A stretch of DNA of 64,000 nt from Prosapia bicincta (taxonomy: Eukaryota; Arthropoda; Insecta; Hemiptera; Cercopidae), in contig JBAIZL010000003.1 of the NCBI GenBank assembly GCA_036971475.1, positions 105,307,443 to 105,371,442 on the forward strand, written 5' to 3'. Position 1 is the first letter of the stretch; every line of letters begins with the position of its first letter. The notes under the pieces were generated by a model. It was given only the letters and a program-made list of their open reading frames with translations. It did no database searches and had not been told where the DNA came from. Made by a program: the position numbers and the translations under genes. Positions 1 to 10,444 of the stretch are shown piece by piece.

Positions 1-258
1 AGATTATAATACTAAATATTAAACAAATTTAATACAATTTTTTAAAGAATGAAACCTGAAAAATTAATTTATACTAACAATTATTTTCCTGTAATTCCTC
101 CTACGAAAGGGCTTTTACATTTTCTTAAATTACTTTATGGATAGCTCGTAGTTTTCCCCCGTATCCTACAGCCGGCATCAGTTCGGTAGCATTGTAATTT
201 GTTATTCATCATAAGATCATTTTAAACTTAATAAAAGATGTTTGATAAATGAGTCAAC
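1..258. other. AT-rich stretch with no recognised feature
   Basis: No coding potential, RNA gene or repeat was recognised here before the foldback that starts near 259. Confidence 0.5.
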
Positions 259-417
259 AATATTTATTTTCAAAAAAACAGCTATGTTTCGACAGCTAAT
301 ATGCCATCTTCATCAGGTCAATAAAAACGCGTATTATAATATTCATCATTACTGGCCTGATGAAGATGGCAAACTACCCGTCGCCCGTCGAAACGGCACC
401 GTTATTTTGAATATAAA
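259..417. repeat. Foldback with two opposed hammerhead-like cores
   Basis: Two imperfect inverted arms of about 60 bases (259-318 and 355-417) share an identical 15-base block (303-317 against 356-370). Each arm carries a hammerhead-type core on its own strand. On the plus strand, CTGATGA lies at 357-363 and GAAA at 390-393. On the minus strand, CTGATGA is the complement of 310-316 and GAAA the complement of 287-290. On the minus strand the sequence between them folds into a 6-bp stem II (GATGGC with GCTGTC, including G-U pairs). On the plus strand GAAA is followed by a small self-pairing stem III (393-402). Hammerhead cores of this form are known in Penelope-like retroelements. No protein-coding part of an element remains here. 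Catalysis is untested, so this is a motif call only. Confidence 0.55.
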
Positions 418-488
418 TGGTATTGAGTCATATATATCTTTTATTAATATCAAGGCTTGTGAGTGTATATACAGTCTATGTATATAGG

Positions 489-489
<1 letters not shown>

Positions 490-534
<45 letters not shown>

Positions 535-545
535 TATATATACAT
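490..545. repeat. (TA)n microsatellite
   Basis: Almost uninterrupted TA dinucleotides with a few A insertions at the right end. Confidence 0.9.
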
Positions 546-1240
546 AAATTATTTTAATATGTAAAAATATAATTAAAATGAAATCATTAAAATTATTTTA
601 CAATTGGTGTAACGTAACGAAAACGTTTGCGTTACCTATGTTTGTATAATTATGAAAGCGTCATGGGCTAGATGTTTGTTTCCTATTAAGCAGAACGGTT
701 TGTCATTTAAATCCGATCAGGAAAGAAAACTTGGGGGTTTATTATAAACTCTGTTCTATAGCTCTGCAGGGGTGCGCGGCAGCTTCATTACTAGTTCACA
801 TTTCTCCCACAGCGCCACGCGTCGGTCACGTGGCGTCATTATATTGTACGAGTTTTGGTGTCAACGCAGCATCTTATGTTGGACCAGTTATTTCTGGGCG
901 TATGATATGAGGCAACGAGGGTTGGCCCTTTCACTGCGATCACTTTATTACGCAAGGAAATACATATTTATGAACATGTCTAAGTACAAAGTGAAATAAA
1001 AATACCTGGAACAAACATTATGTGCTCTGAAGATGATAAATCATAAACTTAAATAAATAACTGTATTCTGTTTTATTCATCGCCAAGCATCTATATGTGA
1101 AAACAGGCCCCGGAAATAGGCCTGTAAATTACTGTCTAATTAGATTCTCCTGGACTTTTCTATCAATCCATTTGAAATAGTTCTTTGAAGATCTCTATCA
1201 CTAGGGAAGATGGAGCTATATCTTTGTTTTTTACTATTCT
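546..1240. other. Non-repetitive region with a GC-richer island (about 740-1000)
   Basis: No repeat or reading frame of note. The part from about 740 to 1000 is clearly richer in G+C than its surroundings and looks single-copy within the window. That could mark an exon or a regulatory element, but no splice pattern or protein similarity could be recognised. The short open frame in it (772-999) has no recognisable domain. Confidence 0.3.
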
Positions 1241-1249
1241 TAAAATACA

Positions 1250-1287
<38 letters not shown>

Positions 1288-1548
1288 ACACGCGCGCGTG
1301 CGTTTGCGTTCGTGCACCTACATACAGACGAGCACACCCACACATTAACAGACACACACACGCACAAACTCATTCAGGCATTCACACACACACACACACA
1401 CACACACGCACAAACTCATTCAGGCATTCACACACACACACACACACATACACACACGCGCGCGTGCGTTTGGGTTTGTGCACCTACATACAGACGAGCA
1501 CACCCACACACTAACAGACACACACACGCACAAACTCATTCAGGCATT

Positions 1549-1623
<75 letters not shown>

Positions 1624-1787
1624 ACACACACGCGCGCGTGCGTTTGCGTTCGTGCACCTACATACAGACGAGCACACCCACACACTAACAGACACTCACA
1701 CACACACACACACATACACACACGCGCGCGTGCGTGCGTTTTGCGTTCGTGCACCTACATACAGACGAGCACACCCACACACTAACA

Positions 1788-1847
<60 letters not shown>

Positions 1848-1965
1848 TACACACACGCGCGCGTGCGTGCGTTTTGCGTTCGTGCAATTACATACAGACG
1901 AGCACAGCCACACACTAACACACATACACGCACAAACTTATTCAGGCATTCACATACACATGGAT
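1250..1965 (+). repeat. Compound CA minisatellite, five higher-order units
   Basis: (CA)n tracts alternate with a conserved linker. The linker contains a GCGCGCGTGCG block (starting near 1293, 1457, 1631, 1724 and 1857), then a CTACATACAGACGAGCAC block (near 1319, 1488, 1657, 1755 and 1891), and in several units a CAAACTCATTCAGGCATT block (near 1364, 1409 and 1528, with a variant near 1935). This is a higher-order tandem repeat with unit lengths from about 90 to 175 bases. The long His-Thr and Cys-Val frames it opens on both strands are artefacts of the dinucleotide repeat. Confidence 0.9.
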
Positions 1966-2059
1966 TGTAAATAAAATCCCAATTAATACAGAACAACATA
2001 CCTAAAATCCACGTTACCGAAATCATAACCATCCTCCAAACACCATCACCAAACAAAAC

Positions 2060-2620
2060 TATTTCACCTACAACTCAAACTTCTATTCACAACCAGATGG
2101 CCTACCCATAGGAAGTCCTATTAGTAGTGTCATAAGCGAAATTTTTCTACAACACATAGAAAACACCAAGATACTCACAAACAATACACACGCATACAAA
2201 ATCATTTACTGGCACAGATACGTGGATTATATTATAACACTATACAGACGCAACTCCCGTCAATGCGAAAAACTCCTTACCTACACTAATAAAATACACC
2301 AAAAACTCCACTTCACTTCAGAAATTGAAACCAACCGATCCCTAAACTTCCTCGACCTAACCATAACAAAAAGGAACACAGAAAAACACAGCTTCAACAT
2401 TTACAGGAAACCCATAACAACAGTCACACTTATCCACAACACCTGAAAATCACCCTATCCAACTCAAACACGCTGCCTTCAGATCCATGCTCCATAGACT
2501 TAAAGAAGTCCCAATGACCACAGAAAACATAAATTACTAGACACAATTAAGTATTTAGAATACTCAAATGGATATAACACCACAATAATAGACAAACTAT
2601 GGTACAAAATACAAAAAAAA
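2060..2620 (+). pseudogene. Penelope-like reverse transcriptase, C-terminal part
   Basis: Translated segments give the RT block GLPIGSPIS (2099-2125), a block reading YWHRYVDYI (around 2207-2233), and the downstream LHFTSEIE...LNFLDLTI motif that is typical of Penelope RTs. The catalytic YVDD box is damaged: codon 2228-2230 encodes Tyr where the second Asp belongs, so this copy cannot encode an active polymerase. The frame breaks at about 2441-2447 (an in-frame stop after HNT, then a one-base shift) and continues in another frame with NHPIQ...SML. The same break occurs at the equivalent place in copy 2. The start is missing. It is a pseudogene of retroelement origin, not a host gene. Confidence 0.82.
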
Positions 2621-2699
2621 ATAAACCACTAAAAGTAACACTACAGACAGGGTAAACAAAAATACATCACATTACCATACATAAATAATACATTTAACA

Positions 2700-3075
2700 A
2701 AATAGCACTCAAATTTCAAAAAATAGGTTACAAAATAGCATACAAAACTAATAACAAGTTACAATACAAAATACAACACAACACCAACAACAAAGATAAA
2801 CTACAAGCACCAGGCGTATACAAACTAATCTGCGACAAATGTAACAAATTCTGTATTGGACAAACAGTCTGCAACTTTAATCAAAGAGTCGATGAACACA
2901 AACAGAACACCAACTCAACATTTTATAATCTCATAAAAGAAACAGGACAGAAATACACAGACATTTACCATAACCTAGAAATCCTACACGTCAACAAAAA
3001 AGGACCTTATCTCAACACACTAGAACAATATGAAATATACAGACACACAAAACACAAAGTACAAACATATTAAAC
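2700..3075 (+). pseudogene. Penelope-like GIY-YIG endonuclease domain, full-length but mutated
   Basis: The frame around 2813-2860 reads GVYKLIC then CNKFCIGQT, the two halves of a GIY-YIG motif (GVY and CIG here). It is followed by QRVDEHKQNTNSTFY and later by NTLEQYEIY, which holds the conserved glutamate region. In Penelope-like elements this domain makes the target-site nick. The Gly-Arg usually found just after the YIG half reads Val-Cys here, so a key basic residue appears lost. Copy 2 keeps Gly-Arg but lacks the GIY half. The frame is interrupted near the C terminus (about 3050-3075). Confidence 0.8.
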
Positions 3076-3173
3076 GAACAAACACAATACAAATCACACA
3101 TACTCTTTGATACTATCATAAACCTACCTTTAAAACCATCACCGCTTGATCTGACATCTCCAAGCAGAAGACA

Positions 3174-3207
3174 CTGATGAAGATCGCCACATAAATAGCG
3201 ATCGAAA
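3174..3207 (+). ncRNA. Hammerhead-ribozyme-like core, PLE copy 1
   Basis: CTGATGA (3174-3180), a perfect 6-bp stem II (GATCGC 3182-3187 with GCGATC 3198-3203) and GAAA (3204-3207) match the CUGANGA/stem II/GAAA core of a hammerhead ribozyme. The following ACGTT would start stem III. No good partner for stem III or stem I lies within the next 30 bases, so a single-unit fold is weak. A dimeric fold, or a stem I built from the distant terminal arms, would be needed. Hammerhead motifs are established in Penelope-like elements as a group. Confidence 0.5.
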
Positions 3208-3305
3208 ACGTTCTGTCTTAGTAAGTTTTAACAAATTTACAAAATTTTTATTACGGATAGTCATAAACTATTGTTTAAGTGATTAATAAGATTCACTTAA
3301 CGTAA

Positions 3306-4535
3306 TTAACTACAAAATTCAAGAATCAGAAAAAATTTATTTAAACTTACAACGATGTTTATTTAATTAATTTAGTCCAATGAAATATTCTGTAGGCCTA
3401 CAATCAAATATTTGCAAAGTGAGTTGAAATTAGGCGTACATTTTTTAAATAATATTTCAGTTTTAGGATTTTAAATACAATCATTGTAGTCTACACTTTA
3501 TTGGCGTTACATGGACGACCTCTGAAGTTAGTCTATATTTAATACAGTATCATCTACTATAAGGTTTATAAAATATCAGAGAATATTAAAATTTGAGAAA
3601 CTATGAATTTAAATTATTGAATTGTTAAACATTTGTGTCAAAGTATTTGTTTGACTGTGTTGATAGTATGGAGTGATTGATGTTTATACTGCGTTTTACA
3701 GCGAAATAGAAGATAGTCTGTGCGAAAGACGAAACAGCTCACGTGAAATGACACCGCTAGCATGCTTGCGTGGCAATTAATTCACGTAATGCATTAGATA
3801 TGACATCTCGTATTGGATTGGTATAGCGATACTTCTGGCGTAACAAGTTGAGTACCCTCATTAACAGCCACTAATAAATATGTTATTTACACATGACATA
3901 AACAGAGAGCGATAGTGAACAACGGGCATGCTACAATGTAGTAATGAGCGATAAACGCGTTTCCACTACTTTTTTACTAAATACCCGCAGAAAATGACAA
4001 ATTATGGATGAAACCACCTGTGTACACAGACGTCAGCGATCTCGGAATTGTTGTCATTTTCGGCGGTAATGATATCCGCGCCGCGTGTTATACCCTTATG
4101 CGTTTCGTCCAATTAGCCGCCCTCATCAGCTTGAATCTATTTCCCTTTTATTTGTCTCACATTCGCTCATTAAAACTATCGGAATTGCTTCCTTGGGCAA
4201 GGTGGCATCCCATAAATGTAAACAGAACCTGGTGTAACTCCACTTATTGCCCACAGATAGTGCTTATGTAGCCTATGTGTAGTTGTATTGCCATATATAT
4301 TCATCACAGAATGGTGCTAGTTTACTGTTGTTTCTTTTCCAATTGACAAAAACAAAGTAGCATTATAGTAAAGGAATCTAGTTATGTTTGTTACAGCTGT
4401 AAGGTTACCAAAGCCGGTGACGATATAGTCCTTCACCTCACAAAGGCCCAGCATTATGGCTAAGTAAACCATAATAGAGATTGGCCAACTAATAGACTAT
4501 AAGTAATAATTGAGCTGGTTTGTGAGTTAAGGTTA
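3306..4535. other. Intergenic, no recognised feature; GC-richer island at about 3960-4270
   Basis: AT-rich sequence without repeats that I recognise. The island near 3960-4270 is GC-richer and contains an 87-codon open frame (4008-4271) with no recognisable domain. It could be a conserved non-coding element or chance. Confidence 0.3.
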
Positions 4536-4539
4536 TAAA

Positions 4540-4735
4540 CTAACAAAAAACAGCTGATTTTATGTTATAGTTTATTTGGTAGAGTAACTGTTTTAACGCA
4601 GAGCTTATGTTACTCTGTTTATAATAATTGCAACTATTTATTAAATTTAACTAAAATAGTTTTGTTGACCAAAGTAGGAATTAATTTTAGAAAAGATTTG
4701 TTCATGTTACTAATTTTACGTTTGTATGTTATTAT
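4540..4735 (-). repeat. Dispersed repeat Rpt-A, partial copy
   Basis: Contains the family signature in minus orientation: CAGCTGATTTTATGTTATAG, then a GGTAGA..AACTGTTTTAACGCA block and the end block TTGTTGACC..AGTAGG. Compare the fuller copies at 8.5, 23.4, 25.4, 41.2 and 51.1 kb. Confidence 0.7.
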
Positions 4736-4739
4736 TATT

Positions 4740-5545
4740 TAAGTTTTATTATTTTTGCCTTTTCTAAACCCAGCTGTTTTATACGCAGGTTCAGATACAT
4801 AGATGGACAAACACCTTGAAAATCGTATAGTATCTAAACTGTGACGATGGCTGCAATACATGTTTGGACGTATTTCCATTCAAACCGTTCAATTTAGAGC
4901 TACCAACTGGGGAAATAGTTTAATAAGTGTGCCTTTATTTGCCGATCTGTGCGTCTCCCTTAACCAAAATGCAACAGATGTGAGGTGTTTAGTGACGTCA
5001 AAACCGGAGCTCGATGCAAAGCGAGCGCGTCAGCCCGGAACGTTCTTTGGCTTCCTGCTGTCACTAAAGCGCAGTCAGATAAAATTATATATCTGACTGT
5101 AACGCTTACAACCAAAAACGCTTTCGCCCGTACGCCCACCTTGTCCCCAAGTTCGATAAAAGTCTTGTTGGTTTTTTAATCTTAATCGTGTGTCTTCGAT
5201 ACATGTCTGAATATCTGTCGAATTTTAAGCGAAGGTTCCTAACAATAATATTACCTTAGAATCCCGTGCTCAAGTGACGATAGCCAGCCCTATGAGGAGG
5301 ACCTTAGTGCCACGACCCCAAAGTATTAGTAGATATGTTCATGAAGGCTCTCTTTTAAGGCTAGTAACCTCGGTCCAGAATTACCCTCTTCATGAAGACT
5401 TTACCAAAGAAAAGGATCATAAGTTTAGGCAGCTTCGGGATAAATTTACCACTAACCCTTCATTAGTAGTATATTGAAAGACATGATGTGCAACAAAGCT
5501 AAAGGAACACCAGTGCATAGACACATTTAAGAATGAGCAAAGGAA
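4740..5545. other. Intergenic; GC-richer patches at about 4860-5150 and 5270-5470
   Basis: Short open frames (4860-5096, 5274-5477) lack any recognisable domain. Nothing else could be supported. Confidence 0.3.
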
Positions 5546-5559
5546 GTACGATAAAAAAA

Positions 5560-6170
5560 AAGAATAACCACTTTATACAAGACCAAATAGACGCACAAAA
5601 AGGATAAAATGACTGGGTAGAAGGAGATACAATCACTGTGGACAGCTACGAGTACAGACGGAGAAACTAGGATTGAGTAGAATCAAATACGGATAAAAAA
5701 TAAAATATAGTCTAAGCCCTTAATACAAGACCAAATAGACAGACTGAAAGGATAAAATGACTGGGTAGAAGGAGGACATAGAAGCACTGAGCACAACAAG
5801 TACAAGCACAGACGGAGAAAGTAGGGTTGAGTAGAATAAAATACGAATAAAAAAAATGTAGTCTAAGCCCTTAATACAAGACCAAATAGACAGACTGAAA
5901 GGATAAAATGACTGGGTAGAAGGAGGACATAGAAGCACTGAGCACAACAAGTACAAGCACAGACGGAGAAAGTAGGATTGAGTAGAATAAAATACGAATA
6001 AAAAAAATGTAGTCTAAGCCCTTAATACAAGACCAAATAGACAGACTGAAAGGATAAAATGACTGGGTAGAAGGAGGACATAGAAGCACTGTGCACTACT
6101 ATAAGTACAAGCACAGAAAGATACATAGGGACTGAACCGAAGAAGGAAACAGAAGGGAAAAAACTGCTCA
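5560..6170 (+). repeat. 151-bp tandem repeat, about four copies
   Basis: The block AAGCCCTTAATACAAGACC recurs at about 5715, 5866 and 6017, exactly 151 bases apart. A diverged copy lies to the left (from about 5560) and a truncated one to the right. The two central units are nearly identical. The open frames on the minus strand here are rich in Phe, Leu, Ser and Tyr and are themselves repeated, so they are by-products of the repeat. Confidence 0.9.
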
Positions 6171-6850
6171 CAAGGATAAATAGAAGCACAGAAGAAGAAA
6201 TAAGGATTGATCAGAAAAAAGAGATACAAGTACAAAGGAAACGACGATCACTTGGAAGAAAAAGGAAGTACAGGCACAGAAGTAACGACAAGTACTATCC
6301 ATATGAAGAAATGTAACTACAGTAGAAAAAACAAGGACCAGGCAGAAAGAAATACGAGGATAAAAGCACATACAAGCACTCAATACAATAATAAATACTC
6401 GGACAGAAAAAAGGGCTTGATAGAAGAAGGAAATTACAAGAACTGTGCAAATATATAAATACATGCATAGAAGGGCACATGTTGTTGGTGATGGCGTGTA
6501 TGGCAAATGCAATTAGGGGGGAAAATTTAAATATTGCCAAATGCATGAATTACAGTCTTGACAATGTTAATAGAAAGGAGTACATAATAATTGAAAATAA
6601 GAAGGAAATAGAAGCACAGAGGGTAATAGAAACACAACAAGCACGTAAGGAAATACAAGAGCTTTGCACCAGGATAAATACAAGGACAAAAGAAGAAAAC
6701 AGAACTGAGCAGGTTAAAGATTTACAAGCACTGAGCACAAAAAAGAAATACAAGCACAAAAGGAAAGACAAACACTCGCAATACAAACAGATAAGAAAAC
6801 AAAGCAACGAAACCGTAAAGTATAAAAGGTTTTTAGACACATTTTCGCAA
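6171..6850 (+). repeat. Degenerate purine-rich tandem repeat
   Basis: Diverged continuation of the 151-bp array. Short words such as ACAAGCAC, AGAAGCACAG and AGGATAAA recur at irregular spacing, giving long Lys/Thr/Asn-rich frames on the plus strand (for example 6479-6865) and Phe/Leu/Ser-rich frames on the minus strand. No protein family was recognised. Confidence 0.65.
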
Positions 6851-8515
6851 GCCTATGCCTTGTAGATCGCGCCTTTTGTTCCTGTATTAATATATTTCTA
6901 AGGAATTCTTCAATATAACAATTTTAACTTATGTAAATAATTACCTGTTTACATACAAATTAAAATGTTTTTAACTAGATAATTTGAAATTTCTCAATTA
7001 AAATTAATTTTTATAAATTATATTCTATTTATATATTTATTTATAAATTCGATCAATTTTTATAAATATTTTAAGAAGATGCTAAAGATATATTTATGCA
7101 ACGGCAAAATTATATTACAAGTCACTTGTCAAATTAATATCACTTCCTCACATATACTAAAATACAGAAACACTATTGGGATAGTAAAATAATAGTGTGA
7201 AATACATAAACTTCGAGGTCACCTTACCCAAAATGTATGAATGTATAGGTCTATGTGTCTGAAGTCAGAAATCTACTCGTCCGATTTTGTTGAAATTCGG
7301 GACATTTATGGCCATTTTGTTTAGAAACGGAAAGGCGATTTTGAAATAATAAAAAATAATTAAAATGGTTTGATAGTTAAACCAAAAATTACTAAAAACT
7401 AAAACTAAACTATTATTTTAAAATAATAATGATCCTAGTTTGAAAATATTCGGTGCGTTTATGTGCACTGGTCTCTTACAAAAAGACGGTGCGCGATTTA
7501 TTAAATTAAGCAATGTTCTCTTTCTAGCAAAAACAATATAAAAAATATAGCATTTCATGTTTTGTATTAATGTGAGACAGTTAGTGTCAGCTACCTTGTA
7601 CAGTTTGTTTGTAGTAACTTACCATGATCTATAATTTTGTGATGGGAATATTAAATGAGTAAGAATACTACTGACACTCGGAACTTCAGTGTACTGGGTC
7701 GGAAAAGGGAAGAAGGGTCGCCATCTTGGGAAGTCTGCTTCTTTTACCCTTTAGCCATAACATATCTATTTGTATTAAGTGCTCTGTGGTATAAACACGT
7801 TCTATATGACTTCCGTACAAGTTGAGGCAACAATTGCAGCGTTCCAGTAGGTTTTGCAGGGCAGACAGTACTTAAGTGTCATTAAAAGCCCTTCCGCTGT
7901 GTCGAAACACTACCTGATCTTCGAAATTTTCCAACAGCACTAATATCCCCAGCATTACTAGGCGGATATTCTTGAAATTGTTCCTAAAAACGTAATGTAG
8001 TGTGTGACAAACTTGGCCCACACGCACGTCTAATTCCAAATGAACGAAAATATTGCTCGACGATAAAAGTTTTCTCCGCAGTAGTTAGCACCGTGTTAGT
8101 AAAAACTAACCTCAAATGAAATACGTCAACACGAGTACGCGCCAACAAAAGTCGGCACAGCTGATCGAGAAGGCAACTACAGCTGATTCAGTTTTAGTAC
8201 TGTTTATTTGGGCGTATACGGTAGACTACTTGCGCAAAACCTTGAAGTAGACCCAACCTTTACGTAGTTGGATAGATGCGCTGTACGATAATTAAAATTA
8301 TCGTATTAAAACATTAACGCAACTTGAAAAACTATATTCGTTTTAGACGATTTAGTCCTGTTAAATATTCGGATGCGACGTTTACAGTTAGAATGTTTTA
8401 TTTTAAAAAATAAATTTGCTGATGAATACAGAATGTATTTTGTAACTAACTATAAAAAAGTTTTGTACTATAAAAAAGTATGAACGTAAAACACTTAATA
8501 TAGACAAAAATGTTT
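6851..8515. other. Intergenic AT-rich region, nothing recognised
   Basis: No coding potential, RNA gene or clear repeat could be supported. Confidence 0.4.
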
Positions 8516-8519
8516 AAAG

Positions 8520-8902
8520 TAAATTCTCACTTAGGTCAACAAAGGCAATTATTATTTTAGTTAATATATACCTTTTAATAAATAATAAAAATTTATACAA
8601 ATAAAGTAATATAACCTATGAGTTAAACAGCTGTTCTGAGCTATAATATAAAATCAGCTGTTTAATGAAATCATATGTTATCACTTATTTCAAGGAAAAT
8701 GGGAGGAGATAACTATATTCCATAACTTGCCAATTTTATGAGAAGATTTTCTCCCATATAAAAGTAAAATTAATTCTTTATATTTAATTAATATTTGAAA
8801 ATAACTATATTAACCTCAAGTGTCATCTACTACAATTTTTAAAATGTGTATCTTAACTTGAGTGAGTGAATAAGAAGTGTTTTACTAACGATTGAATATT
8901 TG

Positions 8903-8977
<75 letters not shown>

Positions 8978-9010
8978 AAAAGTGTGAACTAATAGAAGGA
9001 ATGGAAAAAT
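8520..9010 (+). repeat. Dispersed repeat Rpt-A, full-length copy with internal (TA)n
   Basis: Runs from TTCTCACTTAGGTCAACAAAG to GTGTGAACTAATAGAAGGA. It shares ordered blocks with the copies at 41.2 and 51.1 kb in the same orientation and with those at 4.5, 23.4, 25.4, 47.3, 48.9 and 49.9 kb in reverse. The blocks are the leading AGGTCAACAAAG, ACCTATG..TTAAACAGCTGTT, AAAATCAGCTG, a TATGTTATCACTTATTT block, ATAACTTGCC, ATTCTTTA..TTAATTAATA, a CCA/TCTACTA block, and the terminal TGTGAACTAATAGAAGGA. A TA microsatellite (8907-8975) sits near the right end, where the 47.3-kb copy also has one. No coding capacity, so it is a non-autonomous element of unknown class. Confidence 0.75.
8907..8975. repeat. 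(TA)n microsatellite inside Rpt-A
   Basis: About 34 uninterrupted TA units. Confidence 0.95.
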
Positions 9011-10440
9011 AAGTAATGGAAATACAAAACTCGTTTTGCCTTCGAGAAGTACAAATCTAGAGGTTGCATCCATGAATAAGTTATGCCTGTTACTTCCGTT
9101 ACAGCCTTGAAATCATACAAAAGAATAAAACATTAGTTTTTTCTTGAAATTGAATGGAACTGCGTTGCGGGAACACAGTAGTTACCCGTAATGAATGGCC
9201 ATACACCTCCGCGGCTCTCTAATACGTTTATTTGCATTGCTCTGTAGCCACTTATTACGGTGCAATTTTTTAATTAAAATTATACACGTCTGTTTGTATT
9301 GGTGCAACTAGATGCAGCAAATTTGTAATAGCAGTTATTTAGCCTTTTAATTAGCCAAGGCGAGGGATTAATGAGTGCCGGGAGTAATTTGATCGCACGG
9401 GGAAATATGTTGGAAGCCGATGTAATTTTACACATGTACGAGTGTCTGCACCGCCGGCCGCTAATATACAATCGGCGATGGTAATTCGAGTTCGCATGGT
9501 GCAATGCAATTGTAACGCGTTTCGTCGGGGCTTTAGTTTAATTGGCGTTGCGATTAGACGCTTCATCCTGGTGTGGATAAGTAGAGTTCCAGTGTGACTC
9601 GAGAGTTGTGAAATAAACAGCCCGTCTTGGCAGCAATAAAGGATAACAGACCTTGAAAGCAGTAATCATCGGCGGTTATAGGAGGGTTTTTTCAGGTCAG
9701 GGCTGCGTCGGTAAACGCGATTTATAAGGCCATGCTCTCACAACGGCCGATCGGATTAACCGAGAGTATAACAACCATCGAAACAATATTCCTACTTGAT
9801 GTTCTACGTTATATACAATATGTAAATTATAACTGAAGCCTTAAATGAATTATAAACGAAGAAAAATCTAAAGAATAAATTTTTTTCGATTACTGAATAG
9901 TTGTGAAATATGCAGTAATTTAGGGAAGAGTCACCGATTTCGTACCTGCGCCTAATTCGTAGCACGTTAAGGTCTCTGAAGGAATAGACTGCAGCTGCTA
10001 TGTGGGGGTGAATATGTAAACTACTTGCCATTACCTCCCTCCACTTGTAAAACGGTCATTGTTGAAAGCTTTGTCTAGTGGCAGTGGCGTTTTTGCGTAA
10101 ATTTGGTGGTATGATGTTAATGTTTGGTGTCATACTTAAGAGAATACTAAGCCACACGATTACAAGTAACAATGTTTAAAGTACATATAGTAAACTGCGT
10201 AGTTTAAGCTACATTTTCATATGCTTGAAGTTTATTGACGACAATATTTAGGTTAATGTTTGTCAACCTGTTCATGGAGTCACGGTTGCTTATTTCGTAC
10301 CGGTACTACTAAGGTTTAACAAGTTATATAGTAAAATAGCCTTATCCATTTGTGTACATTACTGAAACCTTCTGCACTATTTTATTCCATAATGAGCGAT
10401 GGTCTGTTGTGTTAGAGCTACTGGTCAATAAGTACCACCA
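9011..10440. other. Single-copy region; candidate conserved non-coding element at about 9180-9780
   Basis: The segment 9180-9780 is more GC-balanced, has no repeats and contains homeodomain-type ATTA/TAAT words (for example TTTTTAATTAAAATTA near 9267 and TTTTAATTAGCC near 9345). Such composition inside an AT-rich repeat desert is typical of developmental enhancers, but conservation cannot be judged from one sequence. No exon was recognised. Confidence 0.3.
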
Positions 10441-10444
10441 ACGA

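Larger units (their letters stand above)
1980..3305 (+). mobile_element. Penelope-like element, copy 1 (5' truncated, degenerate)
   Basis: A decayed Penelope-like retroelement reads left to right as the C-terminal half of a reverse transcriptase, a linker, a GIY-YIG endonuclease domain, a hammerhead-like core (3174-3207) and a terminal arm (about 3213-3305). The left end runs directly into the CA minisatellite, so the N-terminal RT part and the left arm are gone. The right arm is the reverse complement of the left arm preserved in the solo palindrome near 61.86 kb. Penelope-like elements are RT retroelements related to telomerase and unlike LTR or LINE elements. Copy 2 near 18-19 kb belongs to the same family at high identity. 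Confidence 0.85.

Noticed and set aside
1163..2056. Long Thr-His and Cys-Val open frames on both strands
   Set aside because: They are translations of the CA repeat. No start, domain or codon structure beyond the dinucleotide period.
5720..6840. Minus-strand frames rich in Phe, Leu, Ser and Cys that look like membrane proteins
   Set aside because: They repeat every 151 bases with the DNA repeat, and the later ones lie in the degenerate extension of the array. Hydrophobicity comes from the T-rich complement of a purine-rich repeat.
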